DNA of 64,000 nt. It comes from Neurospora intermedia. Lineage: Eukaryota; Ascomycota; Sordariomycetes; Sordariales; Sordariaceae. The notes under the pieces are model-generated. The model was not told the origin of the DNA. It did not search any database and saw nothing but the letters and a program-made list of their open reading frames with translations. The position numbers and the translations under genes were made by a program. The stretch covers positions 335,001 through 399,000 of the forward strand of contig BTPP01000001.1 in assembly GCA_037102815.1 (NCBI GenBank), in the 5' to 3' direction. The stretch's first letter is position 1; every line of letters begins with the position of its first letter. This document shows, piece by piece, positions 12,724-24,052 of the stretch.

Positions 12724-15700
12724 CTGTAACCTCTGCCGTGCCGCTTCTCCCCTGTCCTATTTTCACACCCATGACCCTTCACAAGCCGTTCATGACCACT
12801 TTCTCCTGCGGTACTCCGCGCCCAAATGCTGCATGCTATATTGAACAAGACCAAGGCTAGCAAATCACGCTTCTTTTCTGAAACAATAATGCCGAAAGGC
12901 ACCTTGCATCGCCATCCTAAACATTTACACCGCGCTTCGTTGACGTACGTCGCATCGCACAACCTGGGGAAGCAGAAAAGGGTCTCGAGTTTGGTCTTGT
13001 GCCTTGTCACGTTCTCATTACTTTGTCGCTTTCTTCCTTCATCGCAAGTCAATTCTAAGGACTTGGTTGCTTGGCCAATGTCGCCATATGGTAGTATCAG
13101 TGTTGTCGGACCGATGACTACGCAGTAAACGAGGAGAATATCCAGATCTAGAAGTGCTAGCCTTCATGTTAGTCTAGAAGCTTGTCGTCCAACGGTTCTT
13201 CCATCCGAGATTCCAAGATCCTAATCACATCAAATGAAACCTCCGACCGCGCTATCCCCGCATTTCCATCTCTTTTCTGCAATGCAGGTCCGGCTGTAAC
13301 CTATTTCTCCTTGCCATGCATATTTCATCGCGACATCGTTCTTGGAAGGTGCGGGGATGGATTCCACCTTGGATCGAAAACCAACCCCATGAACCTGGGG
13401 GGAGAGATATCATCAAGGGCTCGCTAAAAAGTCCGGGGTCGGATGTAGTCGCGAAAAGAAAAGCCACATTCACATGCATTTCCATGTGTAGGAGCATTCA
13501 GGAGGAAAAGGACACTCTGCCCCTTTCAATCATCTTCTTCGCCCGCTTGCACTACTACTCGCGGGACCTCCGCAGCGTCGAGTCGGTCCTTTTCTCCCAT
13601 CTCCCCTAAGCTATTTGACTCCAAACTTCAAAGGCGCGCACGCTGTGAGGCTTAAGGCCTCGGCGTTGTTGCTTGAAATGCTTCTAGCTCTTCGCGGAGT
13701 CCAACATGGCGCTGGACTAGTGACAAGAAAGGGAAATCTCGGCCGCCACTCGTGGTATCTACGACTAACAGCCTACATAGCTACATACTACCTCGCTGAA
13801 TACAAGTCGACGACATCGGACATTTGCTTACATGGATCTACAAAATCAACTAGAAACAGATACGCGAACCCCAGACTGTTGACCCATTCCATGCTTGTGA
13901 CACTGGACACTGGAGCTACGAAATAGGAAGCTCCTTAACACCACGGTGTTTCAAGAGACCTTGAGGGCCGGTCGGCCGCTGGGACAAGAGAGCAAGGCTG
14001 TCGAACAAGGCCGTCGTCGCGCCATTGCCAATACTCCCTTTCTTTGCATAATGCTTTACGACATGGCATGTCGGAGAACCATCATACCGGCATCGGTCTC
14101 AGAAAAAAATCCACGAACAGGGTCAAGATGAGATGGTAGACCTGGCAGTTACATCCATTTCCATACTTGACACTACATACTCACCAAGACCAAGGAAGAC
14201 ACAAAGAGAAAAAGGGTGTGGATACTGAGGTCAGTCCTTGCTTTATGCCATGTCGAATCATGCATCCGTTACTACCTGCCTCAGAGTTTCGTCTGACCTC
14301 TAATTGGACTGGACTTTCTCAATGTCACGGCCCATTACTGCAGGTACGCTTGCTCGCACTTGCCGTGGGTACGCAATCTTTCAGGTACCTAGGTCCACAG
14401 TCCTTCATTTAGAAGAGAAAAAAACATTATCAGGTCCAGTCCCAGGAGTCACAGTCTGGTGCCTCGATCCAAGATCAACAACAGCAACACTCCGACACTC
14501 CGACACTGACACACTCCGACATGCCAGTCAAGTCTGAAGCAAGCCCCGTGCGGAGCCCCTTTCATTTCTGTCATTGATGCCCCCTCTCTCCGGCTTCATG
14601 CCAATCTTGGGGTGCTTACTCAAGGGGTACTGTATCTTGCTCGATGCTAGGTATGCTATGCTATTGATGCTGAGTGTTGGTAGAGATTTTGAGCCTCATC
14701 GACATAGAGGTCTAGTCGTCTCTATTAGGTACGTTATGTCATGCTTGTTGGCTACACATGGTGTCGAGTGTTTATCTCTCCTTCTCTACTTACCTCCTTG
14801 CATCTACCTAATCCATCGATACATCAGGCTATACTACAACGCGGACGATCTATCTATCCACATCATTGTTCACCAACCCAAGGTAGAAGAAGTACCTGCC
14901 AAATATCAACCAGCTAGTCTTCACCCCTATTTTTCATCCGATTAAGTATACAGAAAATGACCAACTCACGGTATGGGCCTTAGAGGTACTTCGCTCCAGC
15001 CGTGATGAAATCATCTCAACTATAGTCCGATCATCTTCTATCACCGTGCACTTACTTACCTACCTCCCTACCTCATGAGATCCTTGCTGCCCTCCCTCCT
15101 CCCTATCGTAGCATGTACCCTCCAAAGCACATGTAAGCAGAGAGAAAGAGATAGAGAGAGGGAGGGAGGGGTACAGACGACCGGGCGGACCTAGGTAGGT
15201 AGCTAATCCTAATGTATACACGTACATTAGACCACAACAGCCGTGTACGGAATGTGATGCCCCTCTTCCCTATCCTCTTCTCCTTCCTCGCGAAAAAGTT
15301 CGGCTGTCGATCCGGGCCTTTTTAGTGTGGTGTGGTGCATACGCTTAGGCCGCGGAGATGGATGAGGAGGAGAGAGCGGAGTAAGTACATAGTAAAACAC
15401 TTCGAGACTAGACTATAAACCCAGAGAGGGGAGGCAGCGTGCCTCCATGTTGCTAGGGAATCCGGTGCTTGGTTGTTTTTGCTTTGTGAACAGGCTTGAG
15501 CACCGGCTTTTGGAGAAATATACCTACAGATAAGGTACCTAGACTATGCAAGATTCCTTGTATCCTTCCTGCTTCTTTGTAAGAGGTTCCTGAGACTGTG
15601 GTCCTAGCAAGTGGTGACTAAGAGAAGGAGGGATCTGGTGAGTTTGAGGTTTGTATTCTTGGTGTTAGACCGTGAGTAGATTCTTACGGGTAGGTAGGCA

Positions 15701-15754
15701 GGTATTGTATATACAGTTCTGGGTTCAATCTCCGAAAGGGGGGCCGGGAATCGT

Positions 15755-15796
15755 TAGGTAGGTAGGTAGGTAGGTAGGTAGGTAGGTAGGTAGGTA
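15755..15796. repeat. TAGG tetranucleotide microsatellite
   Basis: About ten copies of TAGG form an uninterrupted array in the gap upstream of ccg-14. The same GGTAGGTA word is scattered in shorter form through most intergenic regions of the window. Confidence 0.95.
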
Positions 15797-16273
15797 CCCT
15801 TAGGGCCTTGGCTTCATGAGAAGAGGGAGGGCCCGGTCTCCGTCTCGGCGATAGTTTAGATGAAGTTTATCGGCACCCAGGAAAGGGGGAGACAAGAAGG
15901 ACAAAAGATGTTGGGATGTTATCGTGAATCAGCGAAATGAAAATGACCGGTAATGTTCGTTTGGCCGGTGTCCAGTGGCTGGGATATGGGCGAAATGGAT
16001 GTGGTAAGCGATGGGTGGTGCTGTGAACGTGGATTGACTATCGCCGTTGATTCAGCTAGAGCTAGTTATATGTGTGAAATTCTCTATCCGTGTAGAGACA
16101 TCCTATCGTCAATATTCTTCCTGTCGTTGTTGCCTAGAGGTATATTTCAACCTCCCGCCTCTAGGCTTTGTCAGCTGTCTTCATAGCCATTGTTCCTTCT
16201 ACTCCTATTAGAGGTAAGTACGTCTAGAAACGCCCAGATTCTCTTCTAACTAATCAATTCGCCTTTCGATATT

Positions 16274-16313
16274 TCTTCGTCTTTTCGTCCCTCTCTTCGT
16301 CTTTTCGTCCCTC
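16274..16313. repeat. Two perfect 20-bp tandem copies
   Basis: The unit TCTTCGTCTTTTCGTCCCTC occurs twice back to back without mismatch. It is pyrimidine-rich and intergenic. Confidence 0.9.
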
Positions 16314-17475
16314 CTCCCGATCGTAGGCACCCTTTCCCAGCGATATTCCTTCTCCCATCCCGAGCCCAAGTCCATGACCGTCAGCTACACACAGAGGAGG
16401 GATTAGAAGAATGGAAAATGAAAGGCATACATGCACCAAACAAGAATAATCGAATCGAAGCTGTCGATTCGGCCCACTCTGATAGCAGATCAGCGTGAAT
16501 AGACGGGCAACCGTTAAGTTTACCCGTGGTCTGGCATGAAATGGGTGCGGCGGAAGCATTGCTTGGGTTCTCCGACTGGATGCTTCGAGGCCGAATGATG
16601 TTTTAGAAATGCAGGGAAAATATGAGCATGGTTCTCCATGGCATTTATCCCTTATGATTCATGTTCTTCGACAGAATGTGAAGAAAGTGTCAAGTGGAGT
16701 GCAAATGGGGTTCCAGGTTTGTCTTGCGGGCAAGTGGCAGGCACCATGGACTCTCATCCATCTCGGCGTTTCCTTCCTCAGACTCCTTTGTCCAATCCTC
16801 CCACTCCATGCCTTCCTTGACAGAGACTTCGCTGTCCTTCAATTCAAATCGGAAACACCGCTACCATCAATCTTGGAAACCCCATCAGACCAGTAGGCAT
16901 GCGCGGGGGTCTTCCGTCCTTGACGCGAGCATCGATCGAGCGCGTACCGGGGGGAGGAACTATGCTGCAACTTCCTCTTTCCTCGTGAATGGTGCTGTTC
17001 GGGCTTTCCAGACACTTCCCGTTCGTCGCGACTCCTGTTCACTCGATTCTGTCACCAACTCGAGAACTGGAGACGATCCTGGATGCTAGGATCGGGAAAG
17101 CAACAAGCGACACTGGGATGACCATGGACTGCAGTGGACTTTCCACTTGAGCAGAGAGTACGCTTGCTCTCTCGCTCCTTCCGCGACTGTTGGTGTAATG
17201 AAGAAATCCATCACGTCCATGGCATAATGTCATGCATGTGCATGCATTCTGGCAGGAGCGGCCGGCCTTGACAGCTGTGCAAAGAGTCAACGAAATGGAA
17301 CATGAGGGTCCTCGTGCCCTTCACATTCTTCATTGTCATCGCCAGGTCCTTCGGGTCGACGTCAAATTGTGAGATCGTACACCCACCGTGCCATAAGACG
17401 CGGGATCAAACCTGCCACGAACTTTCAGATCGCGACCTCGAGCTTCGATTCGCAAGCTTTTCCCCTTGTCCCCCT

Positions 17476-17521
17476 CCCCCCCCCCCCCGCCCTTTCTTTT
17501 TTTTTTTTTTTTTTTTTTTTT
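17476..17521. repeat. Poly-C then poly-T tract
   Basis: A run of 13 C is followed, after a short CG-containing spacer, by about 26 T. The frames that cross it are low-complexity artefacts. Confidence 0.9.
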
Positions 17522-20410
17522 CTCGTCACTTCTCCCACGCGCGCCTCGACTCGTGTCGCAAATCTGAGCTCTCCAGCCGACAAGAAGCAGAGTGTAGAAA
17601 ACGAAAGAAATGACCAAGGGCGAGCACTTGCTGGCCGGGTAACACCAGGCAAGTATGAGCCTCACCCTTCACATGCGTTTATCTTCCAGTCATTGCTCCC
17701 TTCGCCGCCCGCTGCTTCAAAGCTGGATGAAATGGGTGAAGGAAGACACTGCCTCGCTGCGGCGGCGCACACTCGTACGTATCGTCGGTTCGGCTTCTCT
17801 CCAAATGTATCTCTTTCCAGATCCTTCGAGGACCTCTAACAAATAGGCACCGACCGGCTGGGCCCGGCCTCGTCAAAACAGCTCTGTGTTGGACACTCAG
17901 TCACCGAGAGTGGAGGTAACGTGATATGAACAAAAGCGGTGAACGAAGCACAACCAAATGCGAACCTCAATGGTAGGAAACATGAGCGAAAGAATTAAGG
18001 CTGTCGTGCTAACGTAAGGCAACTTTGCACACAAACAAATACGATACACGACGCCGAGCGGTTGACAGTTTTAGTAACTCCGTCGTGTCCGGTCGTGTTC
18101 GGGTCTAGTCGTCTTACATCATCGTCAGCCCAGTTCGTGTACTTTGGGGTACGATGCGCAACGTTACTCAACTAGTACCGGTAAATCCATCTATTTGCAA
18201 AAGATGATCGGCCAAATCGCAAAGTCATAATCACCCACATCCAGTCAACATGGAGGTTTTCGTTTGCACCAGAATTCCTCCCAGCCTCCAGCACTGATTG
18301 GGACTTTCGGTCACCTGCCTTCACGTATCGGCGCCTTCCCTCTACTGTCTCCCGGATTGGAAACGCGCAGCCGCGTTCCGCAACCCAGCGATACGGCGGC
18401 GGCTGAGCTGTATTCCTGGGAGTCTCTGGGAAGTGGGTGAAAGTGGCGGGATCCGACTTCAATCGGCCGGCCCGGAGCGGGGGCGGAGATGGCACGTGTC
18501 AGAGGATCATCGGATTGGCTATTATTATTGGGACCCTGCTTCTGCTAGCTTGCCCGAGCTAGCCGAGCCTAAAAGGACGTGTTGGCAAGCCAAGTGGTGG
18601 CCAAACTTGGCCGAGACATCGATAACGAGCAACATGCCGTGCCGGGGAAAGAAGTGGAATTGTATCAGCCGAGTTCATTCGAGCATGTTCCAAAAAGCCC
18701 TGTGAGACCTTCCCGCATTGGCGTTGAAGAAATGCAGCAAGAGGATGTCGTGCACGGAAAGATGCAGAGCGGTTGATGGCATGACAGGTGACTGGTGGAA
18801 GCCCGGTGGAAGAGAAGCAAGCACTACAAGCTTGTTACGCCTCACACGAGTGGACGCCTCCCCAGCCTCTGGTTATTATCATACTTCCAAATCCTCCTCG
18901 GAGAATAGGTATCCGTTGACAGAGGTACGTAACAAGACGTTCTATCCAGAATCCAAGTGCTGGTACTCGTCAGTGTCCCAAGTGCACACACATTATGCGA
19001 ACAGGCCGATGTCATGTTACCTCCGATCCAGCTCTGGTGATCCCCCGCACTTTTCCCATTTGCCCATTTCATGATTACCTACCTTTTTGCTTTATCAGGC
19101 GACAATCAATATGCGATAGCAACGATGATTTGTCTGACTGTAGCGACTCCATACCTCTATGTCATGGATATTGTTGTTTTCCATTTGCAGAGTTGCACCA
19201 GTCGTGGGAACTAGTTGAATACGAGAAATGCTGAGTGCCGATCGTGTCAAGAAACCTCCACTTTTACCCGCTGCCATGGTCCTGCCACCGCCCACCGCTG
19301 TGAGGATGGTGTGAGGATTTGTTTGTTCGTCGATACGAAGGCTGAAAACTCTAGAGATGGGAGCATTGATCGAATGTTGAGGACCATTTGGTGCCGCTCC
19401 CTCGAAGTTTTGGTTTTGCTTGTACGGTTCTGATGTCAAAAGAGCTGCTAAGCCTACTTTGCTTCCACCGCTTGGCGTTTGCTTGTCTTTTCGAGTGTTT
19501 CTCCTGCAAAGCCGTTACTAATTGATGGTTACACAACATCGTTGAGGCTCGGTGAGTGAACCAGCCCCTCCAGAACTCTCAAACCAGGCCAACAAACAAA
19601 AGCAATGGGCAATACGGAGTTTCATGGCGTCCCAATCACTTGTCGAATATTGCAAGCTTTCGTACCCGATAAGAATAGTCTACACTAGTTGCTGACGAGA
19701 TCTTTTTAGGGGTGTTCTTGGCTATCTCTAGTTCGTAGGTTGCAAAACCCGGGCCAGTCAAAGCAAGATGGGTTGCTGCATAGAGTAAAAACACGGGCTT
19801 GGCATCGCCAATGGTTGATGGCTGCGGCGGCATGCTACCCTACTCGGCTCTGACGACCTGCCACTTTCCACCTGGGCTGTTTACACATCTGCCGAGGGAA
19901 AAACGACAGTTGAATCCTGTGCGAATTCGCGGTCAGTAAGATCGGTGAGAAAGATGAAAGAGAAGTGGAAGTGTGTACAGAAGAATAGCACTCAACACCG
20001 GCAAGAAAATCTACTTTTCTGTAGGCTAGAAATACCACGCTAACCGTTTTTACCCCAGCAGAGGTCTAAGTCCCCCATTCCTTCGAATCGGCCACTGCTT
20101 TCCGCCGTTTTTCTTACCCATGACGTCTAACAAGGCAATCGGAACTGCTGGCTGCATAGTGTGGAGACTGGGGAATTCTATTTGCGGTAACAAGATGTTG
20201 CAAGTGCCCGTATGGTACGTAGCTTTCGCAGTGTCCCCTTCGTGTCGTGGGTGGTGACTGACTGGTGGATCTCCGCACCCAACCACCACCAAGTTACACC
20301 CGCACGATGCCGTTTAGTCCGTTCTTTCCATCTCTGGGGTGCTAATGTTGTGTTCGTGAATGAGCAGAAGGAGCTAAACTAAAGGTAGAAGGGAGGGATC
20401 TTCGGGGGGC

Positions 20411-20417
20411 ATATAAG
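20411..20417 (+). promoter_or_regulatory. TATA box of ccg-14
   Basis: ATATAAG lies about 160 bp before the ccg-14 start codon, followed by a CT-rich tract and a CA-rich leader of the kind seen on strongly expressed fungal genes. A transcription start near 20440-20455 would be expected. This is a position-based inference. Confidence 0.6.
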
Positions 20418-20576
20418 GGTCCTACTCCCTCCTTCTGAGACATTCGAGTCTTGCATTCTACATCAGCATCCAGCTTCGGCCTCCATCTACAACAACTACT
20501 ACTACCACTATTATACCTTAATACTACCAAGTCTTCTTCTTGGATAATACTATAATCACATCCCACATCCATCAAA

Positions 20577-21052
20577 ATGCAGCTCTCCAAGATCCTCAGT
20601 CTCTTCACCCTGGCCACCGCCGCCTCTGCTACCACCGGTATGTCTCTTCATTTCTCTCCCCCTTAATATCTCGACACACACTAACGTGTATCACAGTCTC
20701 CTACGACACGGGCTACGACGACCCCAACCGCTCCCTCACCGTCGTCTCGTGCTCAGACGGCTCCAACGGCCTCATCACCAAGTACCACTGGAACTTCCAG
20801 AACCAAGTCAAGAATTTCCCCTACATCGGCGGCGTCGAGGCCGTGGCCGGCTGGAACTCGCCTAGCTGCGGTACCTGCTGGTCCGTCACGTACAACGGCA
20901 AGACAATCAACATTCTGGCCATCGACCACGCCGGCGCGGGCGTCAACTTGAGCAAGAAGGCGATGAATGAGTTGACGGGCGGCAATGCGGAGCAGTTTGG
21001 CCGTGTGGATGCGCAGGTTTCGCAGGTGGCGTTGAGCGCTTGTGGGCTTTAG
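20577..21052 (+). CDS. ccg-14: Cerato-platanin family secreted protein (CCG-14 / snodprot1)
   Basis: Two exons, 20577-20637 and 20697-21052, with a 59-bp intron (GTATGT donor, CTAAC branch, CACAG acceptor), encode 138 residues. Residues 1-18 form a signal peptide ([18 protein letters not shown]). The mature part starts [10 protein letters not shown] and contains the four conserved cysteines of cerato-platanins: one in VVSCSDG, two in SPSCGTC and one in LSACGL at the C-terminus. Length and cysteine layout are normal for the family. These proteins are secreted, bind chitin oligomers and loosen polysaccharides; in plant pathogens they act as elicitors. The N. crassa member is known as a clock-controlled gene, and the TATA box and CA-rich leader fit high, regulated expression. 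The intron inside the signal-peptide region fixes the start codon. Confidence 0.93.
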
Positions 21053-21765
21053 GGGATTGAAGCAAGGAGTGTCGGAGATGGAGAAGAAGAGGAGGATTCA
21101 AATGCCAACTTGACGTAGGAGGTGAGGTTTGGGAAATGGGTGGCGGGATGGTGGAAAGAGCTGTTTGGATGTGATATGCCTCGACCACACCACCAGGTGC
21201 AGGTGCAGCAGGGAAAGGAAAATGATGGCACAACAGGAGGGGGACCACCGAAGAGTGGTGGAGGTAACTCTAATGAGTCCTTTGCGAAAGTGATGTTTGT
21301 GGACGGCACTGTGGGGACGTGGGACGTGTTTTTTGTTAAGTCGGTGGTCTTGACGTTGGCGTTTTTTCTGGTGGTGAGGATTGGGCAGATTACGGATTAT
21401 CATCGTTACTAGTTTGGTGTATTATGGTTAATGAATGAATGGTTATTATGTTACTCACTTTTGTTCATGATTGTCTTGCTTCTCTTGATGATGTTTCAGC
21501 TTGGGTGGTTTATATTGAAACCGGTAACATCTGGCGCTCTTTGCCGCGGGCTTACTCCCGTTTGTCTCTTTCCCAGCTATTAACCCACCACTAGGTATCC
21601 AGAAAGAAGGATGGGGTTACGGTTATGCAGAGTGTAAAAGGGAAAATGAATGAATAAGCTTATCATTGACTGCCCGTTCTCCGTGGTTGGTGTGTCCATC
21701 TCTTAGGGACACCGGTGAACGTTCCCATCTGCTCGGATGCCTCCAACTTGAAATTTCCCTTATTA

Positions 21766-22123
21766 CTGTTCGACCTGCACATAACGATCAGCCACATAAC
21801 GATATTCTGGTTATAACGCTCAAGATCACGGAAACGGTACAAATTTGTATGGGAGTAACGATCAACCTTCGTATTACGATTTCGATCAGATTTTGACGGC
21901 GAGCTACACCAAAATCGTTATACTTGAGGGGTTTGGTTCAGTTCTGAGACGTCTAGTGACAGGCCATTACAGCTCGTAACGGAAAGAAGTGGGTTCTTTC
22001 AGCTATCCACGGCCTTCTGATTGGTCTAGGTACCCAAACTAGCCTACCTTACATCAACGATATTCTGGGCATAACGATCAAAACACTAGAAACACCCTTG
22101 ATCGTTATGTGTAGGTTAAACAG
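21766..22123. mobile_element. 358-bp pogo/Fot1-like miniature inverted-repeat transposon
   Basis: The left end reads CTGTTCGACCTGCACATAAC and the inverted right end CTGTTTAACCTACACATAAC, both followed by GATCA. A TA dinucleotide flanks each end (21764-21765 and 22124-22125), the target duplication of Tc1/mariner/pogo elements. The inside repeats the word ATAACGATCA and related forms several times, and AACGATATTCTGG occurs near each end in the same orientation. There is no transposase frame, so it is non-autonomous. Three of the differences between the two ends are transitions, which fits old repeat-induced point mutation but does not prove it. Confidence 0.75.
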
Positions 22124-22335
22124 TATTACCATCGGACGCCTATGGTTTTTGCGAACCGTCTACCTTGGAGGTACATAGGGATCATCTAACTTTCCCTCTG
22201 CTTACCAACTTTCGTGTGCCGCCTTATGTCGGATGAGACGGCTGTCTTGGGGGTGGTCATGATTTGGGATTTAACGGCTGTTAACATTGTTCCAGAAATT
22301 TTGATCTTGTTGAAAGGTGGCCGGAAGAGAGGGAG

Positions 22336-22448
22336 GAGAAGAAGAAGAAGAAGAAGAAGAAGAAGAAGAAGAAGAAGAAGAAGAAGAAGAAGAAGAAGAA
22401 GAAGAAGAAGAAGAAGAAGAAGAAGAAGAAGAAGAAGAAAGAAGAAGG
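22336..22448. repeat. GAA trinucleotide microsatellite, about 110 bp
   Basis: A nearly pure GAA/AAG array of about 36 units. Frames through it encode only Arg, Lys/Glu or Ser runs and are not genes. Purine-pyrimidine mirror tracts like this can form triplex DNA. Confidence 0.95.
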
Positions 22449-23247
22449 CATACCAAAATTAATAAGCGGTAGTCAGGTTAAGGTTGAAACCGGGCATCGT
22501 TGGATTAAGCACTTATGGGGAGATGACACACCAGGCCGGCCGCTGCCAGGCAAAAAGTCGGGACGAGGGGTCGGAGGGTTGGGACGAGATATGTCGGTGG
22601 AGGGAGGGTTGGGAAGAAACACTGCCCCTGGTGTTCGATGCTCGCAAGAATAAAACGTCATCTCTGGTCCTCCCGTTGGATTCTCGAGTGTACAATGCTC
22701 CGTAGGTACTCGAGGCAATCGATTGATGATTCTGCATCACCAACTCGCCTTATGGGCTTCGGTGGTCTGGAATATCACGACCTTTGTATCAGTATCAGTG
22801 TAATCGATGTTGAGATGTTGAATTTCGCCATTCTTAGCATTTCGACGATAATTGAGCCAGGTAAGGTAGACGCACTTAACGCTGTCAACAGCGATCCCGC
22901 CCTATGTCTTTGACGTTTATGTTTGTAGTATGAAAGGCAAAGTTCGGCTACCTATACATGGCATCACAACCATGTTTCACAAAGACGGATGCAACAAATT
23001 GATGAAGTAGGCGCTTCTTGATCGCGACGCTGAGCCACTAATAGCGGACCGTCCAGCTCATGTCTAAACATCTGAATGTGAATACTTCTTCCCGTGACAG
23101 TTTTTGATCATGCCTAGAGGTAACCATCGCCAACATTCCAAGCAAGCTCGTAGTCCTCATGGGCTTCAAGTCATGAGTGACTCCCCTCTTTCTTTGCACC
23201 GCGTACAGCCAGGAACCCACCCAACACGCCGTGCGCTGTTTGCCTAC

Positions 23248-24052
23248 CTAGCACTCGTCATACCTAACAATGACATTCCAATTATCCGTCATGAAGATCT
23301 GACCCTTGGTCAATTCCGCATACGGTCCCGTGTTCAACAAACGTGTACGTTCCGGGCAGTTGTTGACAACGGTCTGGGCAGCGCCAGTAATGTACCCGAA
23401 CGTGTCAATTATTTTGTTGACAGTGTTCTAGAAATATGCCGAAGGCCATTGACGTCAGCAAAATGTACCCATTTTCAATCTCAAACCTCGATAGAGACAG
23501 ACGGCAGTGTTGACGTACATCGTTGCACCAGTAGATAGCAGCATCGTATGAGCAACTGACCCGACCACAGTTACCAGGGCCAGGACCGTTGGTCGGTTTG
23601 CCGGGAATGTTGTTCAGGTAGAACATGCCCGTTTGGATTGGCTCCAGGAAGGCCCATTCAAAGACGACGTCGCAAGCAATGTGATTGATCGTGTATCCGC
23701 GTGACTCGAGGGGAATCGTGGAGAGCGAAGAGACGTTGACTGGTGGTTGGCCAAAGCCAAAATCGGAGAGGAAGCCTGGGTTAATGGTTTTCATGTGCTT
23801 GTAGGCTTGCTCAATGGTGCCTGTAACGTTCACGGCAGGACCTCCGGGAGCAGTAAGAAGCTCCCAGGTGAGCTCTTCGATGCCATACCCAGGGATGACC
23901 GAGGCATCTCTGCTGGTAACAGTCGGTGCGGCGACAGTAGGAAGGACCTGTTTCATCATGTCAGTGTCATGAATTGTGTTGGTGGGTCAGACTCATACCA
24001 GTAAAGCAGCCAGGACGAGGCCGGAGTTGAGGACTGAGGACAGCACTTTCAC
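23248..24052 (-). CDS. Small secreted cysteine-rich protein, family member 1
   Basis: Three exons fit: 24052-23999, 23947-23519 and 23427-23248, with introns of 51 and 91 bp that have proper donors, CTGAC branches and AG ends, giving 220 residues. Exon 1 encodes a signal peptide (KVLSSVLNSGLVLAALL) that continues into exon 2 as VLPTVAAP. The mature protein has a GPGNCGRVSCS..AIYWCND core and ends in NVIVRYDEC. Six cysteines, the core motif, a KGQ..W.V.. tail and both intron positions match the gene at 37834-38532, so the two are paralogs. The oddity is the start: where ATG is expected the sequence has GTG (24052-24050), and no ATG lies upstream in that frame. If translation began at the first ATG of the second-exon frame (23959), the signal peptide would be lost. 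Function unknown. Confidence 0.7.

Larger units (their letters stand above)
7829..20576. other. 12.7-kb gene-poor gap between divergent col-26 and ccg-14
   Basis: This interval separates two divergently transcribed genes. Its open frames are short, overlap each other on both strands and often run through microsatellites (CTG near 8750-8795, CA at 12667-12722, TAGG at 15755-15796, poly-pyrimidine at 17476-17521). I found no exon chain with splice sites and no recognisable protein. The left end should contain the promoter and leader of the regulator gene, and the right end the promoter of ccg-14. Non-coding transcripts cannot be judged from sequence. Confidence 0.55.
21053..23247. other. Intergenic region between ccg-14 and the secreted-protein gene
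   Basis: It holds the 3' UTR of ccg-14 with a 96-codon open frame (21122-21412), a small inverted-repeat transposon (21766-22123) and a long GAA tract (22336-22448). From 22450 to 23247 I see nothing that supports a gene. Confidence 0.6.

Noticed and set aside
22214-22462. Open frame encoding a long arginine run
   Set aside because: It is a translation of the GAA microsatellite; the opposite strand gives a serine run. No unique sequence supports a gene.
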